Positions 36,387-46,006 of a DNA stretch of 64,000 nucleotides are shown piece by piece. The position numbers and the translations under genes were made by a program. The stretch lies in NCBI RefSeq assembly GCF_001548395.1, contig NZ_AP017367.1, forward strand, positions 4,315,001-4,379,000. Reading direction: 5' to 3'. The DNA is from Leptolyngbya sp. O-77 (lineage in GTDB: Bacteria; Cyanobacteriota; Cyanobacteriia; Elainellales; Elainellaceae). A model generated the notes under the pieces. That model saw nothing but the letters and a program-made list of their open reading frames with translations, did not search any database and was not told where the DNA came from. Position 1 is the stretch's first letter, and each line of letters opens with the position of its first letter.

Positions 36387-37718
36387 CAGCACCCGCAGTA
36401 CGCTAGGAATCTCCGCCACGCCGGGAAACCCGCGAATCTCCTCCAGGGCTTTGCGGAAGTTGCCCTCGCGCACGTCGTGGGTGACAACGACAATTTCCGC
36501 CAAATCGTCCTGAAAGCCAATTTGCACCACGGATTCCAGGCTGACCTCGTGATTGCCAAAGCAGGTGCCCAGCCGCCCAATCACACCGGGCATATCGCGG
36601 GTGAGGAAGCGGGCGTAGAAGCGGCTGACGACTTCATCCATCGGGCTAATGGTGCAGTAATGCTGGTGAATGCAGGCCAGCAGTGGGTGCAGTTCGGCGG
36701 CAGAATGGGGCGACGTTTCGCCTGAAGTTTTCAAAGAGGTTTTCAAAATCGCCACAATGTTTTGGATATCCGACACGACGGCGCTGGCGGTGGGCCCAGA
36801 CCCCGCACCGCGACCAAACAGCATCACCTGCCCCACCGGATCGCCCTCAAATAAGATGGCGTTGTAGACATCGTTGACGCTGGCGAGGGGATGGCTCTTG
36901 GGCAACAGCGTTGGGTGGACACGCACTTGCAGATGGTCGGTCGCGTCGTCGGGGGCGCTGGGTTCTCGCAGGGCCGTGGCCAGCAGCTTGATTACAAACC
37001 CCAGGCGATCGGCATAGGCGATGTCGGCGGCGCTGATGCTGCGGATGCCTTCGCAGTAGACTTCGGGCAGCTTAATGCGGCCGCCAAAGGCAAGGGATGC
37101 GAGGATGGCGATTTTGTCGGCGGCATCAAGGCCGTCTACGTCGGCGGTGGGATCGGCTTCGGCGTAGCCCAGGCGTTGCGCGTCCGCCAGCACCGCGTCA
37201 AAGTCTGCGCCTTCGCGGGCCATGCGCGTCAAGATGTAGTTGGTCGTGCCGTTGACGATGCCCATGACGCGGTGGATGCGGTTGACGCTGAGGGATTGTT
37301 TCAATGGCTGGATGACCGGAATGCCGCCCGCCACAGCCGCCTCGATCATCACGTACACCCCGGCAGCGCTGGCTGCATCAAAGATCTCGTCGCTGTAGCG
37401 GGCGATGACGGCTTTGTTGGCGGTGACGACGTGCTTGCCGTGGGCGATCGCCTTTAGAATGAGCGATCGCGCTGGCTCTAGCCCGCCAATTACCTCCACC
37501 ACAATGTCGATCTCTGGATCGGTGACGATAGTTTCTAGATCAGTCGTCAGCAGGTCGGCGGGCAGATCCACCGGGCGCGGCTTGTCGAGCGATCGCACGC
37601 CCACCTTATAAATCTCAATTTCCTGCACCAGCGGATGGCGCAGCTCCGGATGTTGCAAAATCTCCGCAGTACCTGCACCGACCGTTCCCAAGCCCAACAG
37701 CCCAATCTTGAATGCCAC
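36384..37718 (-). CDS. hom: Homoserine dehydrogenase
   Basis: The 444-residue enzyme has an NAD(P) Rossmann start (LLGLGTVGAGTAEIL), the catalytic domain with TANKAVIA, GIVNGTTNYIL and the DVDGLDAADK motif, and a C-terminal ACT domain (about 365-440, TRDMPGVIGRLGTCFGNHEV). It reduces aspartate semialdehyde to homoserine for threonine and methionine synthesis. The ACT domain is typical of threonine feedback control. Length is normal. Confidence 0.95.
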   Translation of the reverse strand: MAFKIGLLGLGTVGAGTAEILQHPELRHPLVQEIEIYKVGVRSLDKPRPVDLPADLLTTDLETIVTDPEIDIVVEVIGGLEPARSLILKAIAHGKHVVTANKAVIARYSDEIFDAASAAGVYVMIEAAVAGGIPVIQPLKQSLSVNRIHRVMGIVNGTTNYILTRMAREGADFDAVLADAQRLGYAEADPTADVDGLDAADKIAILASLAFGGRIKLPEVYCEGIRSISAADIAYADRLGFVIKLLATALREPSAPDDATDHLQVRVHPTLLPKSHPLASVNDVYNAILFEGDPVGQVMLFGRGAGSGPTASAVVSDIQNIVAILKTSLKTSGETSPHSAAELHPLLACIHQHYCTISPMDEVVSRFYARFLTRDMPGVIGRLGTCFGNHEVSLESVVQIGFQDDLAEIVVVTHDVREGNFRKALEEIRGFPGVAEIPSVLRVL

Positions 37719-37883
37719 AGCTCTCGACCCGTGAAAATCGTCTTCCCCCCAATTGTAGGAGGGAATGTCTGCACGAGTGAGGGCAGTTTCCCAGGCAGGC
37801 GCTTTCCTACAGACTCTTCTCTTGCTGTGGACTTAGGCTGCTAGATTTGCATTCTCTCGATGTTGTTTTTACGCAGCTACCCG

Positions 37884-37918
37884 TTGACAAATCGAGATTA
37901 CATGTATATACATATTTT
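37884..37918 (+). promoter_or_regulatory. marR promoter with overlapping palindromic operator
   Basis: TTGACA at 37884-37889 is followed after 17 bp by TATACA (37907-37912). The perfect palindrome ATGTATATACAT (37902-37913) covers the -10 box. Binding there would block RNA polymerase, consistent with autorepression by the MarR protein encoded just downstream. Confidence 0.7.
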
Positions 37919-37978
37919 ATGAATTAGATTTCACCTTCTTCCAGTTCGCAGACCAATTCAGGCTTAGATCATTCAAGC

Positions 37979-38464
37979 GTGCCTTCAAACGTGCCTTCAA
38001 ACGTGCCTTCAAACTTCAACGACTCAAACCTGGATTTCAGTGAACTCAGCCAAGTGCCGAATGTCTGCATGGGAATGCACATTCGTCGGGCATCGCGCAT
38101 TTTGACGCAGATTTATGATGCTGCGCTGCGGCCAGTCGGTCTGGTACTCAATCAATTTACGCTGCTCGTTGCCATTCACCTGGCGGGGGCCAGATCGATC
38201 ACTCAACTAGCAGCAGATTTGTTTGCCGATCAAACAACCCTGACTCGCAATGTCAAGCTGTTAGAAAAGCGGGGATTGGTGGCGATCGCCCCCAGCCCCG
38301 ATCGACGAGTCAAGCTAGTCTCTCTGACCGCAGAGGGAAGAGCCATCCTGGCGCAGGCAATGCCATTGTGGAAGCAGGCTCAAGCCGAAGTCATGCAGCA
38401 GTTTGAACCGCAAAACTGGCAAATGTTGCTCTCGCTTTTGTCTGATGTTCAGCACATTGGATAA
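37979..38464 (+). CDS. MarR-family transcriptional regulator
   Basis: The 161-residue protein has a winged helix-turn-helix (about 85-125: ITQLAADLFADQTTLTRNVKLLEKRGLV; DRRVKLVSLTAEGR) with the MarR D-x-R wing. The N-terminus VPSN-VPSN-VPSN comes from a 12-bp tandem repeat, GTGCCTTCAAAC three times, so any of the three GTG codons could be the start. Identical ATGTATATACAT palindromes lie upstream of it and of the next gene, its probable target. Confidence 0.85.
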   Translation: MPSNVPSNVPSNFNDSNLDFSELSQVPNVCMGMHIRRASRILTQIYDAALRPVGLVLNQFTLLVAIHLAGARSITQLAADLFADQTTLTRNVKLLEKRGLVAIAPSPDRRVKLVSLTAEGRAILAQAMPLWKQAQAEVMQQFEPQNWQMLLSLLSDVQHIG

Positions 38465-38482
38465 GCTCATACTCCCTAAAGC

Positions 38483-38494
38483 ATGTATATACAT
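38483..38494. promoter_or_regulatory. Second MarR operator, upstream of the Fe-S/SCP2 gene
   Basis: The same 12-bp palindrome ATGTATATACAT as in the marR promoter occurs here, 69 bp before the ATG of the next gene. It is the only other exact copy I saw in the window. Confidence 0.7.
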
Positions 38495-38562
38495 ACAACT
38501 GATTTTATCGTTTCAGTTCTAGTAATTCTTGTCGTTTCAATTCCAGTTATTTAGGAGGCAAA

Positions 38563-39903
38563 ATGCCCAGCTTCGATCAGCATCCAACTGTGGTTCGGTG
38601 GCGTGAAAAAATGAATGCCCAACTGCCAGATCAGCCTGTTTTGCTGAATGCCGATGTGTTGCGATCGCTCTGTCTAGATGCAGGAGCCGATGATGTCGGA
38701 TTTGTAGAAATTGATCGCCCGGCGATCGCCGATCAGCGTGCAGAAATCCTAGCGGCTTTCCCACCGACCAAAATGCTTATTAGCTTTGTTTGTCGCATGA
38801 ATCGAGAAAACATTCGCACGCCCGTTCGCTCGGCAGCCAATATGGAATTTCATGCCAATTATGACCACGCCAATGAAGTGGCGCGACGCATTGTTAAAGC
38901 GCTAGAGCCAATCGGCATACGCGGCTTGGTTCCGGGGGCAAGCTTCCCGATGGAAATGGACAAATTCCCTGGCAAAGTTTGGGTCGTGTCTCACAAGCCC
39001 GTGGCGATCGCCGCAGGTCTGGGGCATATGGGCATTCATCGACTGGTGATTCATCCCAAGTTTGGTAATTTCATTGCTTTGGGCACTATTCTGCTGGATG
39101 CCAACGTGAATGAGTATACCTATCCCATTGACTATAACCCTTGTCTAGAGTGCAAACTTTGCGTATCAGCTTGCCCGGTGGGGGCGATTGGGGCAGATGG
39201 TCATTTCAACTTTTCTGCCTGCTATACCCACAACTACCGTGAGTTTATGAGCGGCTTTACGGACTGGGTGCAGACCATTGCAGACAGCAAAAATGCCAAA
39301 GATTACCGTCAAAAGGTAAACGATTCAGAATCGGCTTCAATGTGGCAAAGTTTGTCGTTTAAGGCCAGCTATAAAGCAGCTTATTGCATGGCGGCGTGTC
39401 CGGCTGGTGAAGATGTAATTGGCCCGTTTCTCAGCAATCGAAAAGCCTATGTGCAGGAGGTGGTCAAACCTCTGCAAGACAAGGTTGAAACAATCTACGT
39501 CGTGCCTGGTTCTGATGCCGAACGCTACGTGCCCAGGCGATTTCCAAACAAGAAAATTAAGCGCATTAGCAGCGGAATTCGTCCTGCATCAATTCGGGGG
39601 TTTTTGTTTGGACTGTCGCTTTTGTTTCAACGCGATCGCGCTGAAGGGTTAAACGCAACCTACCACTTCACGTTTACTGGTGCAGAACCTAGTCAAGCCA
39701 CTGTCATTATTCAAAATAAGACTGTACAGGTACAGCCGGGTCTGGTAGGCAATGCCAATCTTTCAGTCGTTGCTGATAGCAAAACCTGGCTCCGATTCAT
39801 TGCAAAAGAGCAAAATCTCATTTGGGCGCTGCTGCTCCGAAAAATTCGCATCCAGGGTTCGCCCCGGCTGCTCCAGGCATTCGGTCGATGTTTTCCGGCG
39901 TAA
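38563..39903 (+). CDS. QueG/reductive-dehalogenase-like Fe-S protein fused to SCP2 domain
   Basis: The 446-residue protein has an N-terminal QueG- or dehalogenase-like region (VSHKPVAIAAGLGHMGIHRLVIHPKFGNF), a 4Fe-4S motif CLECKLCVSACPVG near residue 200, and a second incomplete cluster (CMAACPAG). Its C-terminal 100 residues form an SCP2-like lipid-binding domain (YHFTFTGAEPSQATVII). It has no Tat signal, so it is cytoplasmic. A lipid or hydrophobic xenobiotic substrate reduced by the Fe-S module is an inference. It follows the MarR gene and a shared operator, suggesting induction by a small ligand. Confidence 0.72.
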   Translation: MPSFDQHPTVVRWREKMNAQLPDQPVLLNADVLRSLCLDAGADDVGFVEIDRPAIADQRAEILAAFPPTKMLISFVCRMNRENIRTPVRSAANMEFHANYDHANEVARRIVKALEPIGIRGLVPGASFPMEMDKFPGKVWVVSHKPVAIAAGLGHMGIHRLVIHPKFGNFIALGTILLDANVNEYTYPIDYNPCLECKLCVSACPVGAIGADGHFNFSACYTHNYREFMSGFTDWVQTIADSKNAKDYRQKVNDSESASMWQSLSFKASYKAAYCMAACPAGEDVIGPFLSNRKAYVQEVVKPLQDKVETIYVVPGSDAERYVPRRFPNKKIKRISSGIRPASIRGFLFGLSLLFQRDRAEGLNATYHFTFTGAEPSQATVIIQNKTVQVQPGLVGNANLSVVADSKTWLRFIAKEQNLIWALLLRKIRIQGSPRLLQAFGRCFPA

Positions 39904-39936
39904 GCGCTAGGTTTTGTGAGGCCCTGACAGGAGGCT

Positions 39937-40440
39937 TCAGGGCGATCGCCAAAAGTCTCGATGCACCGCTACGATTTCATCCTCCAGCGCATCGAACGGC
40001 CCCCAAACGCGAATCGGCTTTTGTCCAGCAGCAAACACCTGGCGACAGGGCAGGCTCAGCGTCGGGTTTTGCGCGTCGCTGCCCGTCAGCACCAGCAGGC
40101 TGGTTTCGGCAATGCCATAGACCAAGCGCCCAATGTTGCCCCAATACTGGGTTCCCGCGCACATGACGCAGGGTTCGGCGGTGGTGTAAAGCGTGCAGTT
40201 CCACAGATACTCCGGGCTGAAATTAGTGCTGGCAACCTGCACCAGCACCGACTCGGCGTGGTTTACTGGGTTGACGTTGCCCTGCTCCAGCAGCACCGTT
40301 TCGTGATCCGGCGCGACCAGAATTGCACCAAAGGGATGATGCCCAAAGCTCCTGGCACGAATGGCGATCGCATTTGCCCGCCGCAGGTGATGCAGCATTT
40401 GCGCTGGCGTAGGGTCTGGATAGTCGAAGGTGTAAGGCAT
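39937..40440 (-). CDS. Nucleoside/nucleobase deaminase (CDA fold)
   Basis: The 167-residue protein has the zinc motifs NHAESVLV (HAE) and TAEPCVMCAG (PCxxC) of the cytidine/guanine/tRNA-adenosine deaminase superfamily. The ATG at 40440 (MPYTFDYPDPTPAQM) is chosen, although the frame continues to 40617. The GTQYWGNIGRLVYG segment resembles guanine-deaminase-like members. The substrate is not certain. Confidence 0.82.
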   Translation of the reverse strand: MPYTFDYPDPTPAQMLHHLRRANAIAIRARSFGHHPFGAILVAPDHETVLLEQGNVNPVNHAESVLVQVASTNFSPEYLWNCTLYTTAEPCVMCAGTQYWGNIGRLVYGIAETSLLVLTGSDAQNPTLSLPCRQVFAAGQKPIRVWGPFDALEDEIVAVHRDFWRSP

Positions 40441-40733
40441 TTCAAATCCAGCTTCAGTAGACTTTAATTTAAGGCAAAGCGCGATCGCCCCTCTAGCATC
40501 ACGAATGGCATTGGCGAAGCCTTGCAAAGCAATATCGCTCCTTATACAAAACTGGCATCGGTGTGTGGGCTGAAAGTAATCCTCTACGAATGCTGCTTGA
40601 CGAGGATTCGCAGGCAAAGTATCTGGTCAATCTTCTTCAGGCAGCCGAGCATGACGTAGTTACGGTGAATGCAGTTACGGTGAATGCAGCAGATTTGACG
40701 AATCGCCCCGATTCAGTTGTGCTGGACAGGCAC

Positions 40734-43700
40734 TCAAAAAAACTTGCGGCAAAGCTGGCGATCGCCCTGCTCTAAGTTTGGATAGGTTCTAAAGTAATCC
40801 CGAAGCCAAGTGCAGCCGTAGCGCATTAAGTCTAGACCCAGCAGAGAATCCATTTTCCAGATAATGGCTACCCGGTCTTCTCCACCCGAGGTCACCGTTT
40901 TGCCATCGGGGCTAAAGGCAATCGAGCGCACCCCCGAACTGTGTCCTTGCAGCTTCAGCAAGCGACCAGTCGCTCGATTCCACAGGATCACGGTGTTGTC
41001 CATGTTGCCGACCGCCACTTGCTGACTGTCTGGACTAACGGCCACTCGCGATAGTCCTAGCCCATCCATCTCAACCGTTTCTAGTAAATCTCCAGCGCGA
41101 CTCCATCGCCTAATCTTGCGATCGCGCCCCGTAGACACCAGCCAATTTCCGTCCGGGCTAAATGCGACCCCCCATACGGCTCCCTCGTGGTCTGCCAGAG
41201 TTAATTGTGGTTCAGGGGAGAGTCGTCCATCCGGCTCCAAACCCCAAACTTTAACCGTGCGGTCAATCGCTGCGGTCGCCACCTGCTGACCGTCGGGGCT
41301 AAAGGCGACGCTCCAAATCCGCGATGCTGGATGCGCCAGGATCGACTGGTGTGCCTGAAACGAACCGCTTGTCTGGCGCGTCCAGAGCCGCAGGCTGCCG
41401 TCATCTCCGACGGAGGCAATGAACCGGCCATCCGGGCTATACTGCACGCTCATAATCGCAGCCGTATGGCCTGAGAGTTGGGTCGTGGTGCGGCTTTGTA
41501 GGTCAAGTAAGTAAAGATTGGTATTTGCACTGCCCAGAGCCAGGGTTTTGCCATCCGGGGCAAATGCGCCAGCATTCAGCCGCTCTGGCAACTCGAATTG
41601 ATCGACCAATGTCCCATCCAATTGCCAGAGGCGAACCTGCACTCCGGCGATGGTTGCTAATAACAGCGGCTCTCCAGGTGCTTGAGGCTTATAGGCAACT
41701 TGACTCACAACTTCTGGTAGCCCAACAAGGGGAACCGAAAAGGACGACTGTCTCCATAACTTGACCTGTCCATCTTCTGATGCGGAAGCAAGGGTTTGAT
41801 TATCAGCCGCGATCGCCACACTCCGAACGACGGCCCGATGTCCTTGAAACGTTCTCAGCAGGGTTCCGTTGCTCCGCCAGAGCTTGACTGTGCGATCGGC
41901 GCTGGCAGAGGCGAGGGTTTTGCCATCGGCGCTAAAGCGAACTTGCAAAACTTCGGCACTGTGACCTTCCAAGGTTTTAGAGAGGCGACCGGCACGACTC
42001 CAAAGCTGGATTTGACTATCCCCACTGCCCGTGGCAATGAGTTGTCCATTCGGGCTGTAGGCAACGCTCCACACAGGCGTATCGCTGACCCGGATAGACC
42101 GAATCAACGTGCCATCCACTGTCCAGAAAGTCAGTTTTCCGTCGGTGCTGCCCGACACAATTTGCTGCCCATCGGGGCTAAACACGGCCTGCCAGATGGC
42201 CGCATCGTAGCCCGTCAGTGTGCGAATTAGAGTGCCGTCGGCAACGCGCCAGAGCTTCAGCGTGCGATCGCCACTCGCAGATACTAAAAGGCGACTATCC
42301 GGGCTAAACGAAACGTTCCACACCGGGGCAGTGTGCCCTTTCAGCGTTAAGCCAACGGAGCCATCCAGCGTCCACAGTTGAACTGCGCCGTCCACATTGG
42401 CCGCCGCCACCAACTGGCTGTTGGGGCTAATGCTAACGCCGTGGGGCGTGGCGCTGGTAGACAGGGTGCGAACCAGGGTTCCGTCGGGCTTCCAGAGCTT
42501 GACCGTGCGATCGGTGCCGCCGGACGCAATCCACTCCCCATCGGCACTCTGATCCAACCCCAAGACCCCGCCCTGATGGCCGACTAGCCGATTCGTTTCA
42601 TCAGCGCCCTGAACCGCCTGTGTCAAAACCTCGTTGGTTTTCTCATCTAAGCTTTGGCGCAGGGTCGGGTCGAGCAATGGGAGCGCGTAAAACCTCTGAC
42701 GCGCCTGTATTGCCTGGAGCAGTGCATCCAGCCGCTGGTTTGAGGCATAGCTGCCACTGGATGCAGCCGCGATCGCCCGCACCTCGCTCACTGCCGACCG
42801 CTGATAGGCACTGAGCGCTGCCAAGCTAGACATCACCGCAGCGCCCAGCGCTATACTCATGCCCACCAACAGCCGCCGCTGCCTGCGAGAACTCTGACGC
42901 TCTAGCTCTAGCCGTGCTTCCACTTCTTGCAGCCGCTCGGCTTCGAGCTGCTGCTGCATGATGCGCCGATCTAGCCCCTGACTCGCCGCCAAAAACTGAT
43001 AATCCAGATTGCTCAAGCCTTTGCCCTGGGCCCACTCCACTGCCGCGTGCAGCGCCTGCCCCCGCAGCAGCCGCGATTCGTCCTGAAAGCCAGAATCCAC
43101 CCAGGCATTGAGCGATTGGGCGTAGGGGCGCAACCGATCAAGCTGCGTATTCACCCAGGCTTCGTCAAACACGGCTCTGTAAATGCGGTTTTTGACGCGC
43201 AGAATGCCGTTGCACTTTTCGACTAGCCCAGAGAGTAGGAGTTGGGTTTGTTCGGGAGAATCGGGTAGATTTTGGATTTTAGGTTTTGGATTTTTGGGGA
43301 TGGCCGGTTCGCGGGGCGTTTCTGCAACAGGCGAGGGCGATGGAATAGTCGTATCGGCAGTTTCTTGCTGCAAGATTTGCTGGTAGAGGCCCAAGAGGCG
43401 GCTGGCACATTGCTCGTTAAACAGGAGGCGATCGCGGATAGTTTTCAAATGCTCCGGCTCGTCTTGCGATTCCCAGTGCTGGAGGATGCGCGATCGCACC
43501 AGCTCATCGATCCACAAAGGCTCGGTGCCCGGTGGCAGCACGAGCTTGCCCAATGGAGCCTCTAACGCAGCTTGCATCACCAGATGACAGAGCTTTTGAG
43601 TCAGAAAAGGTTGTCCGTTGGTCCAGTCGAGAATCGCCCGCACCACCGCCGATGGCTGGCTGACGATGCCCCTCAGCCCATCAATCAGCGGATCAACTTC

Positions 43701-44330
43701 GTCTGGCTGAAACCCAAATAGCTCGATCGCCGTGCCGATATTGAACGGGGTGCGGCGCTTGTCGTCGATCAGGTCAGAGGGGGTGGCCACGCCAAACAGC
43801 GCGAAGCTCAACTGCTGAAACAGCGGATTGGGCGATCGCTGGTTATAGCAATGCCGAATCCAGGCAAAGAAATCGCTCACGCCAAAGGGTAGGCTCAGCA
43901 GGCTGTCGATTTCGTCAATCAAAACCACAATGGACTGCTGCCCCGACCGAGCTGCTAGAACATCTTCTACAAACTGATGCAACTGCTGCACGGGCGACAG
44001 GTCGGCGTGGTCATCGCGCCACTGCTTCAAGCTAAGCTGCCCATCCAGACCTAAGCCGTGGTGCAGGATCGTGATAATGCCGCGATACCACTGGAGCGGT
44101 GTCAGGTTTTCGCTGCCCAGTTGCGTAATGTCGAGATAGATGCAGAGATAGCCCGCTTTTTGAAGACGGGCGCTCGTGCGCTGGAGCAGCGACGACTTGC
44201 CCATCTGCCGCGAATTCAGCACATAGCAAAACTCACCCCGACACAGCGCCTGATAAAGGTGTTCGTCGGCCTGGCGCACTACATAGGTCGGGTCGCTGGC
44301 ACGGAGGCTGCCACCAACTTGATATCTCAT
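40734..44330 (-). CDS. STAND-type AAA ATPase with 14 WD40 repeats
   Basis: The 1198-residue protein has an N-terminal AAA_35-like NTPase (about 1-300; Walker A LNSRQMGKSSLL, Walker B IVVLIDEIDSLL), a helical linker, a membrane helix (LLVGMSIALGAAVMSSLAAL) and 14 WD40 repeats by my count, enough for two seven-blade propellers. STAND proteins act as ligand-triggered switches. A heptamer STRR tract (encoding PKNPKPKIQNL, 43265-43300) sits in the linker. Its start overlaps the stop of the upstream STAND gene (ATGA), indicating translational coupling. Confidence 0.88.
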   Translation of the reverse strand: MRYQVGGSLRASDPTYVVRQADEHLYQALCRGEFCYVLNSRQMGKSSLLQRTSARLQKAGYLCIYLDITQLGSENLTPLQWYRGIITILHHGLGLDGQLSLKQWRDDHADLSPVQQLHQFVEDVLAARSGQQSIVVLIDEIDSLLSLPFGVSDFFAWIRHCYNQRSPNPLFQQLSFALFGVATPSDLIDDKRRTPFNIGTAIELFGFQPDEVDPLIDGLRGIVSQPSAVVRAILDWTNGQPFLTQKLCHLVMQAALEAPLGKLVLPPGTEPLWIDELVRSRILQHWESQDEPEHLKTIRDRLLFNEQCASRLLGLYQQILQQETADTTIPSPSPVAETPREPAIPKNPKPKIQNLPDSPEQTQLLLSGLVEKCNGILRVKNRIYRAVFDEAWVNTQLDRLRPYAQSLNAWVDSGFQDESRLLRGQALHAAVEWAQGKGLSNLDYQFLAASQGLDRRIMQQQLEAERLQEVEARLELERQSSRRQRRLLVGMSIALGAAVMSSLAALSAYQRSAVSEVRAIAAASSGSYASNQRLDALLQAIQARQRFYALPLLDPTLRQSLDEKTNEVLTQAVQGADETNRLVGHQGGVLGLDQSADGEWIASGGTDRTVKLWKPDGTLVRTLSTSATPHGVSISPNSQLVAAANVDGAVQLWTLDGSVGLTLKGHTAPVWNVSFSPDSRLLVSASGDRTLKLWRVADGTLIRTLTGYDAAIWQAVFSPDGQQIVSGSTDGKLTFWTVDGTLIRSIRVSDTPVWSVAYSPNGQLIATGSGDSQIQLWSRAGRLSKTLEGHSAEVLQVRFSADGKTLASASADRTVKLWRSNGTLLRTFQGHRAVVRSVAIAADNQTLASASEDGQVKLWRQSSFSVPLVGLPEVVSQVAYKPQAPGEPLLLATIAGVQVRLWQLDGTLVDQFELPERLNAGAFAPDGKTLALGSANTNLYLLDLQSRTTTQLSGHTAAIMSVQYSPDGRFIASVGDDGSLRLWTRQTSGSFQAHQSILAHPASRIWSVAFSPDGQQVATAAIDRTVKVWGLEPDGRLSPEPQLTLADHEGAVWGVAFSPDGNWLVSTGRDRKIRRWSRAGDLLETVEMDGLGLSRVAVSPDSQQVAVGNMDNTVILWNRATGRLLKLQGHSSGVRSIAFSPDGKTVTSGGEDRVAIIWKMDSLLGLDLMRYGCTWLRDYFRTYPNLEQGDRQLCRKFF

Positions 44331-45895
44331 GGCAAGGGCGACTCAGACAAAAACTGCTGCCGGAAATATTGGTGATAAAGCTGACAGCGCGACAGCACGC
44401 GATTTCCGCTGAGATCGCTTCGCGAATCGCCCTCGTAGCAAAGCAGCCCCCGACTTTCCAAACGATAGGCTTGGATTGGGTCAAGCCGCACGTTCTGGCA
44501 CTGATCTGCCAGCACAACGGCGCGGAGCGCTGCCAGCATCTCCGGATGCTGCTGAAGGATCACCCAATGCCGCCATAAATGCGGACGAAAAATGCCACCC
44601 GTGGCGATCGCCCCCTGCACCAACTGCGGTAGCGTCAGCCCGTAAGTACAAATGTGATACAGCGCCACTCGCACCAGCGCCGGATGGCCGCCAATCAGGT
44701 CAATCAGTTGCTCTACCTCGTCCATGCCCCAGGGCAAGCCGTGCAGCTGTGCCAGATCCAGCACCTGCACCGCCGTAAACTCCGGCAGCCGCAGCGGTAG
44801 CCCGATATTAAAGGGCGATCGGTTGATATCCAGCGTCACGTATTCTTCGGTGGAATAGACCACCACCAGACGTAGTTTTTGCAGCTCTGGGTCACGGCGT
44901 GACTCCTCATACCAGGAGCGCAGCAGCGGAAAAAAGTCTTGGGCAAAGGCAGTATGTTCAAAAAAGCGATCAATTTCGTTCAGCACCAGCACCAGGGGCG
45001 TGTCGATCTGCTTGAGCAAGTAGGTCTTCAGATAAAAGCTACAGCTCAGCTTACTGCCAATGTCTGCATCCCAATAGTCATCTAGATTGGGCGGAACCCG
45101 CAGCGCCTGCGCCAGCCGCAGACAAAAACTCCGCAAAAACTTGTTGAGATCGTCCAACAGCGCCGAGTCAAACTGGTTGCAATCCAGCGTCACCGTGCGA
45201 TAGCCCTGCGCCTCCGCCACCGTCAGCAGGCGCAGGGTCAGCGAGGTCTTGCCCATGCCACGCGGCGCACGGATGCGGATGACGCAACCCGGCTGGGAAA
45301 TTTCCCTGATAGGCTAGGGCCTCGATGGGGCGGGCGATCAATGTAAAACGGCGAATCGAGTGGCACGGGCCCATCAGGATAGGGCAGCGCTCCTGACGGC
45401 AGCGGGTTTTGAGCCGTTGTCGGGATCTATTTCGAGGGCTGCTGACTGTGGGCAGAACTTGGCGACCTGGGCGCTGTCTCAGGAGGTTGTTCGGTTTCGG
45501 CTCCGGGCAATTGGGTAGCGCTAAGGCTATCTGGCTCGTTCACAGGGGCTTCAGGTTCCGCCAAATCGCCGACGACAACATAATCGCCAGGCTGCAAATC
45601 TAAATTAAAGCTACTAAAGCAGAGGTGCAGAGTCTTCCGATCGAGTCCGGAGTTGAGAGACCACAGACGGCTTAGGGTTTTGGTAGAAACTCGAATTCGA
45701 TCGCCCAACTCTTCTAAGGTGAAACGATCGCCATTGTTTTCCGCGATTTCTACAGCGGCGATCGCCGCTTGCAACCGCTTCAGCCCTGCGTGGGTCAGCA
45801 CCACTCCTCTCGCCGTCGTTCATTTTCGGCTGCTTTACTGTACCTGATTTTGATGTACCTGATATCGTCGCCTGATTCGCGTCTGTCGTCGCCAT
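44327..45895 (-). pseudogene. Disrupted HTH-AAA (STAND-like) ATPase gene
   Basis: Three frames are pieces of one gene: an N-terminal leader (MATTDANQAT...NDGER, from 45895), an HTH domain (GVVLTHAGLKRLQAA ... GDRFTLEELGDRIRVSTKTL) and an AAA_35 ATPase (APRGMGKTSLTLRLL ... LVLVLNEIDRFF, ends 44327). Lesions are a probable one-base loss near 45808, an in-frame TAG at 45427-45429, an extra base in GGGG at 45327-45330 and another in CCC at 45304-45306. Repairing them gives ...DGPVPLDSPFYIDRPP-IEALAYQ-EISQPGCVIR... The ATPase frame alone (from 45256) has a Walker A and could still be expressed. Confidence 0.75.
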
Positions 45896-45967
45896 AGCCT
45901 CCTTCATTTCGCCAGTTCCGGTGACCGCCGCGCGGAGAGAATACTCTGCCTCGCCCTACCACAGATA

Positions 45968-46006
45968 TCTCTAGATGTCTTCTCTAGATGTCTTCTCTAG
46001 ATGTCT
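45968..46006. repeat. Three tandem 13-mers upstream of the STAND genes
   Basis: TCTCTAGATGTCT is repeated three times without mismatch, followed by degenerate CTAGATATCT copies to about 46035. It lies about 75-110 bp upstream of the STAND operon start. The gap 45896-46205 holds nothing else recognised. Confidence 0.85.

Noticed and set aside
37979..38014. 12-bp GTGCCTTCAAAC repeat as an operator array
   Set aside because: It is in frame, keeps the codon phase and encodes VPSN three times; the palindromes ATGTATATACAT are better operator candidates.
41000..42600. Forward frames and direct repeats across the WD40 region
   Set aside because: The DNA repeats are explained by the WD40 repeats of the reverse-strand protein.
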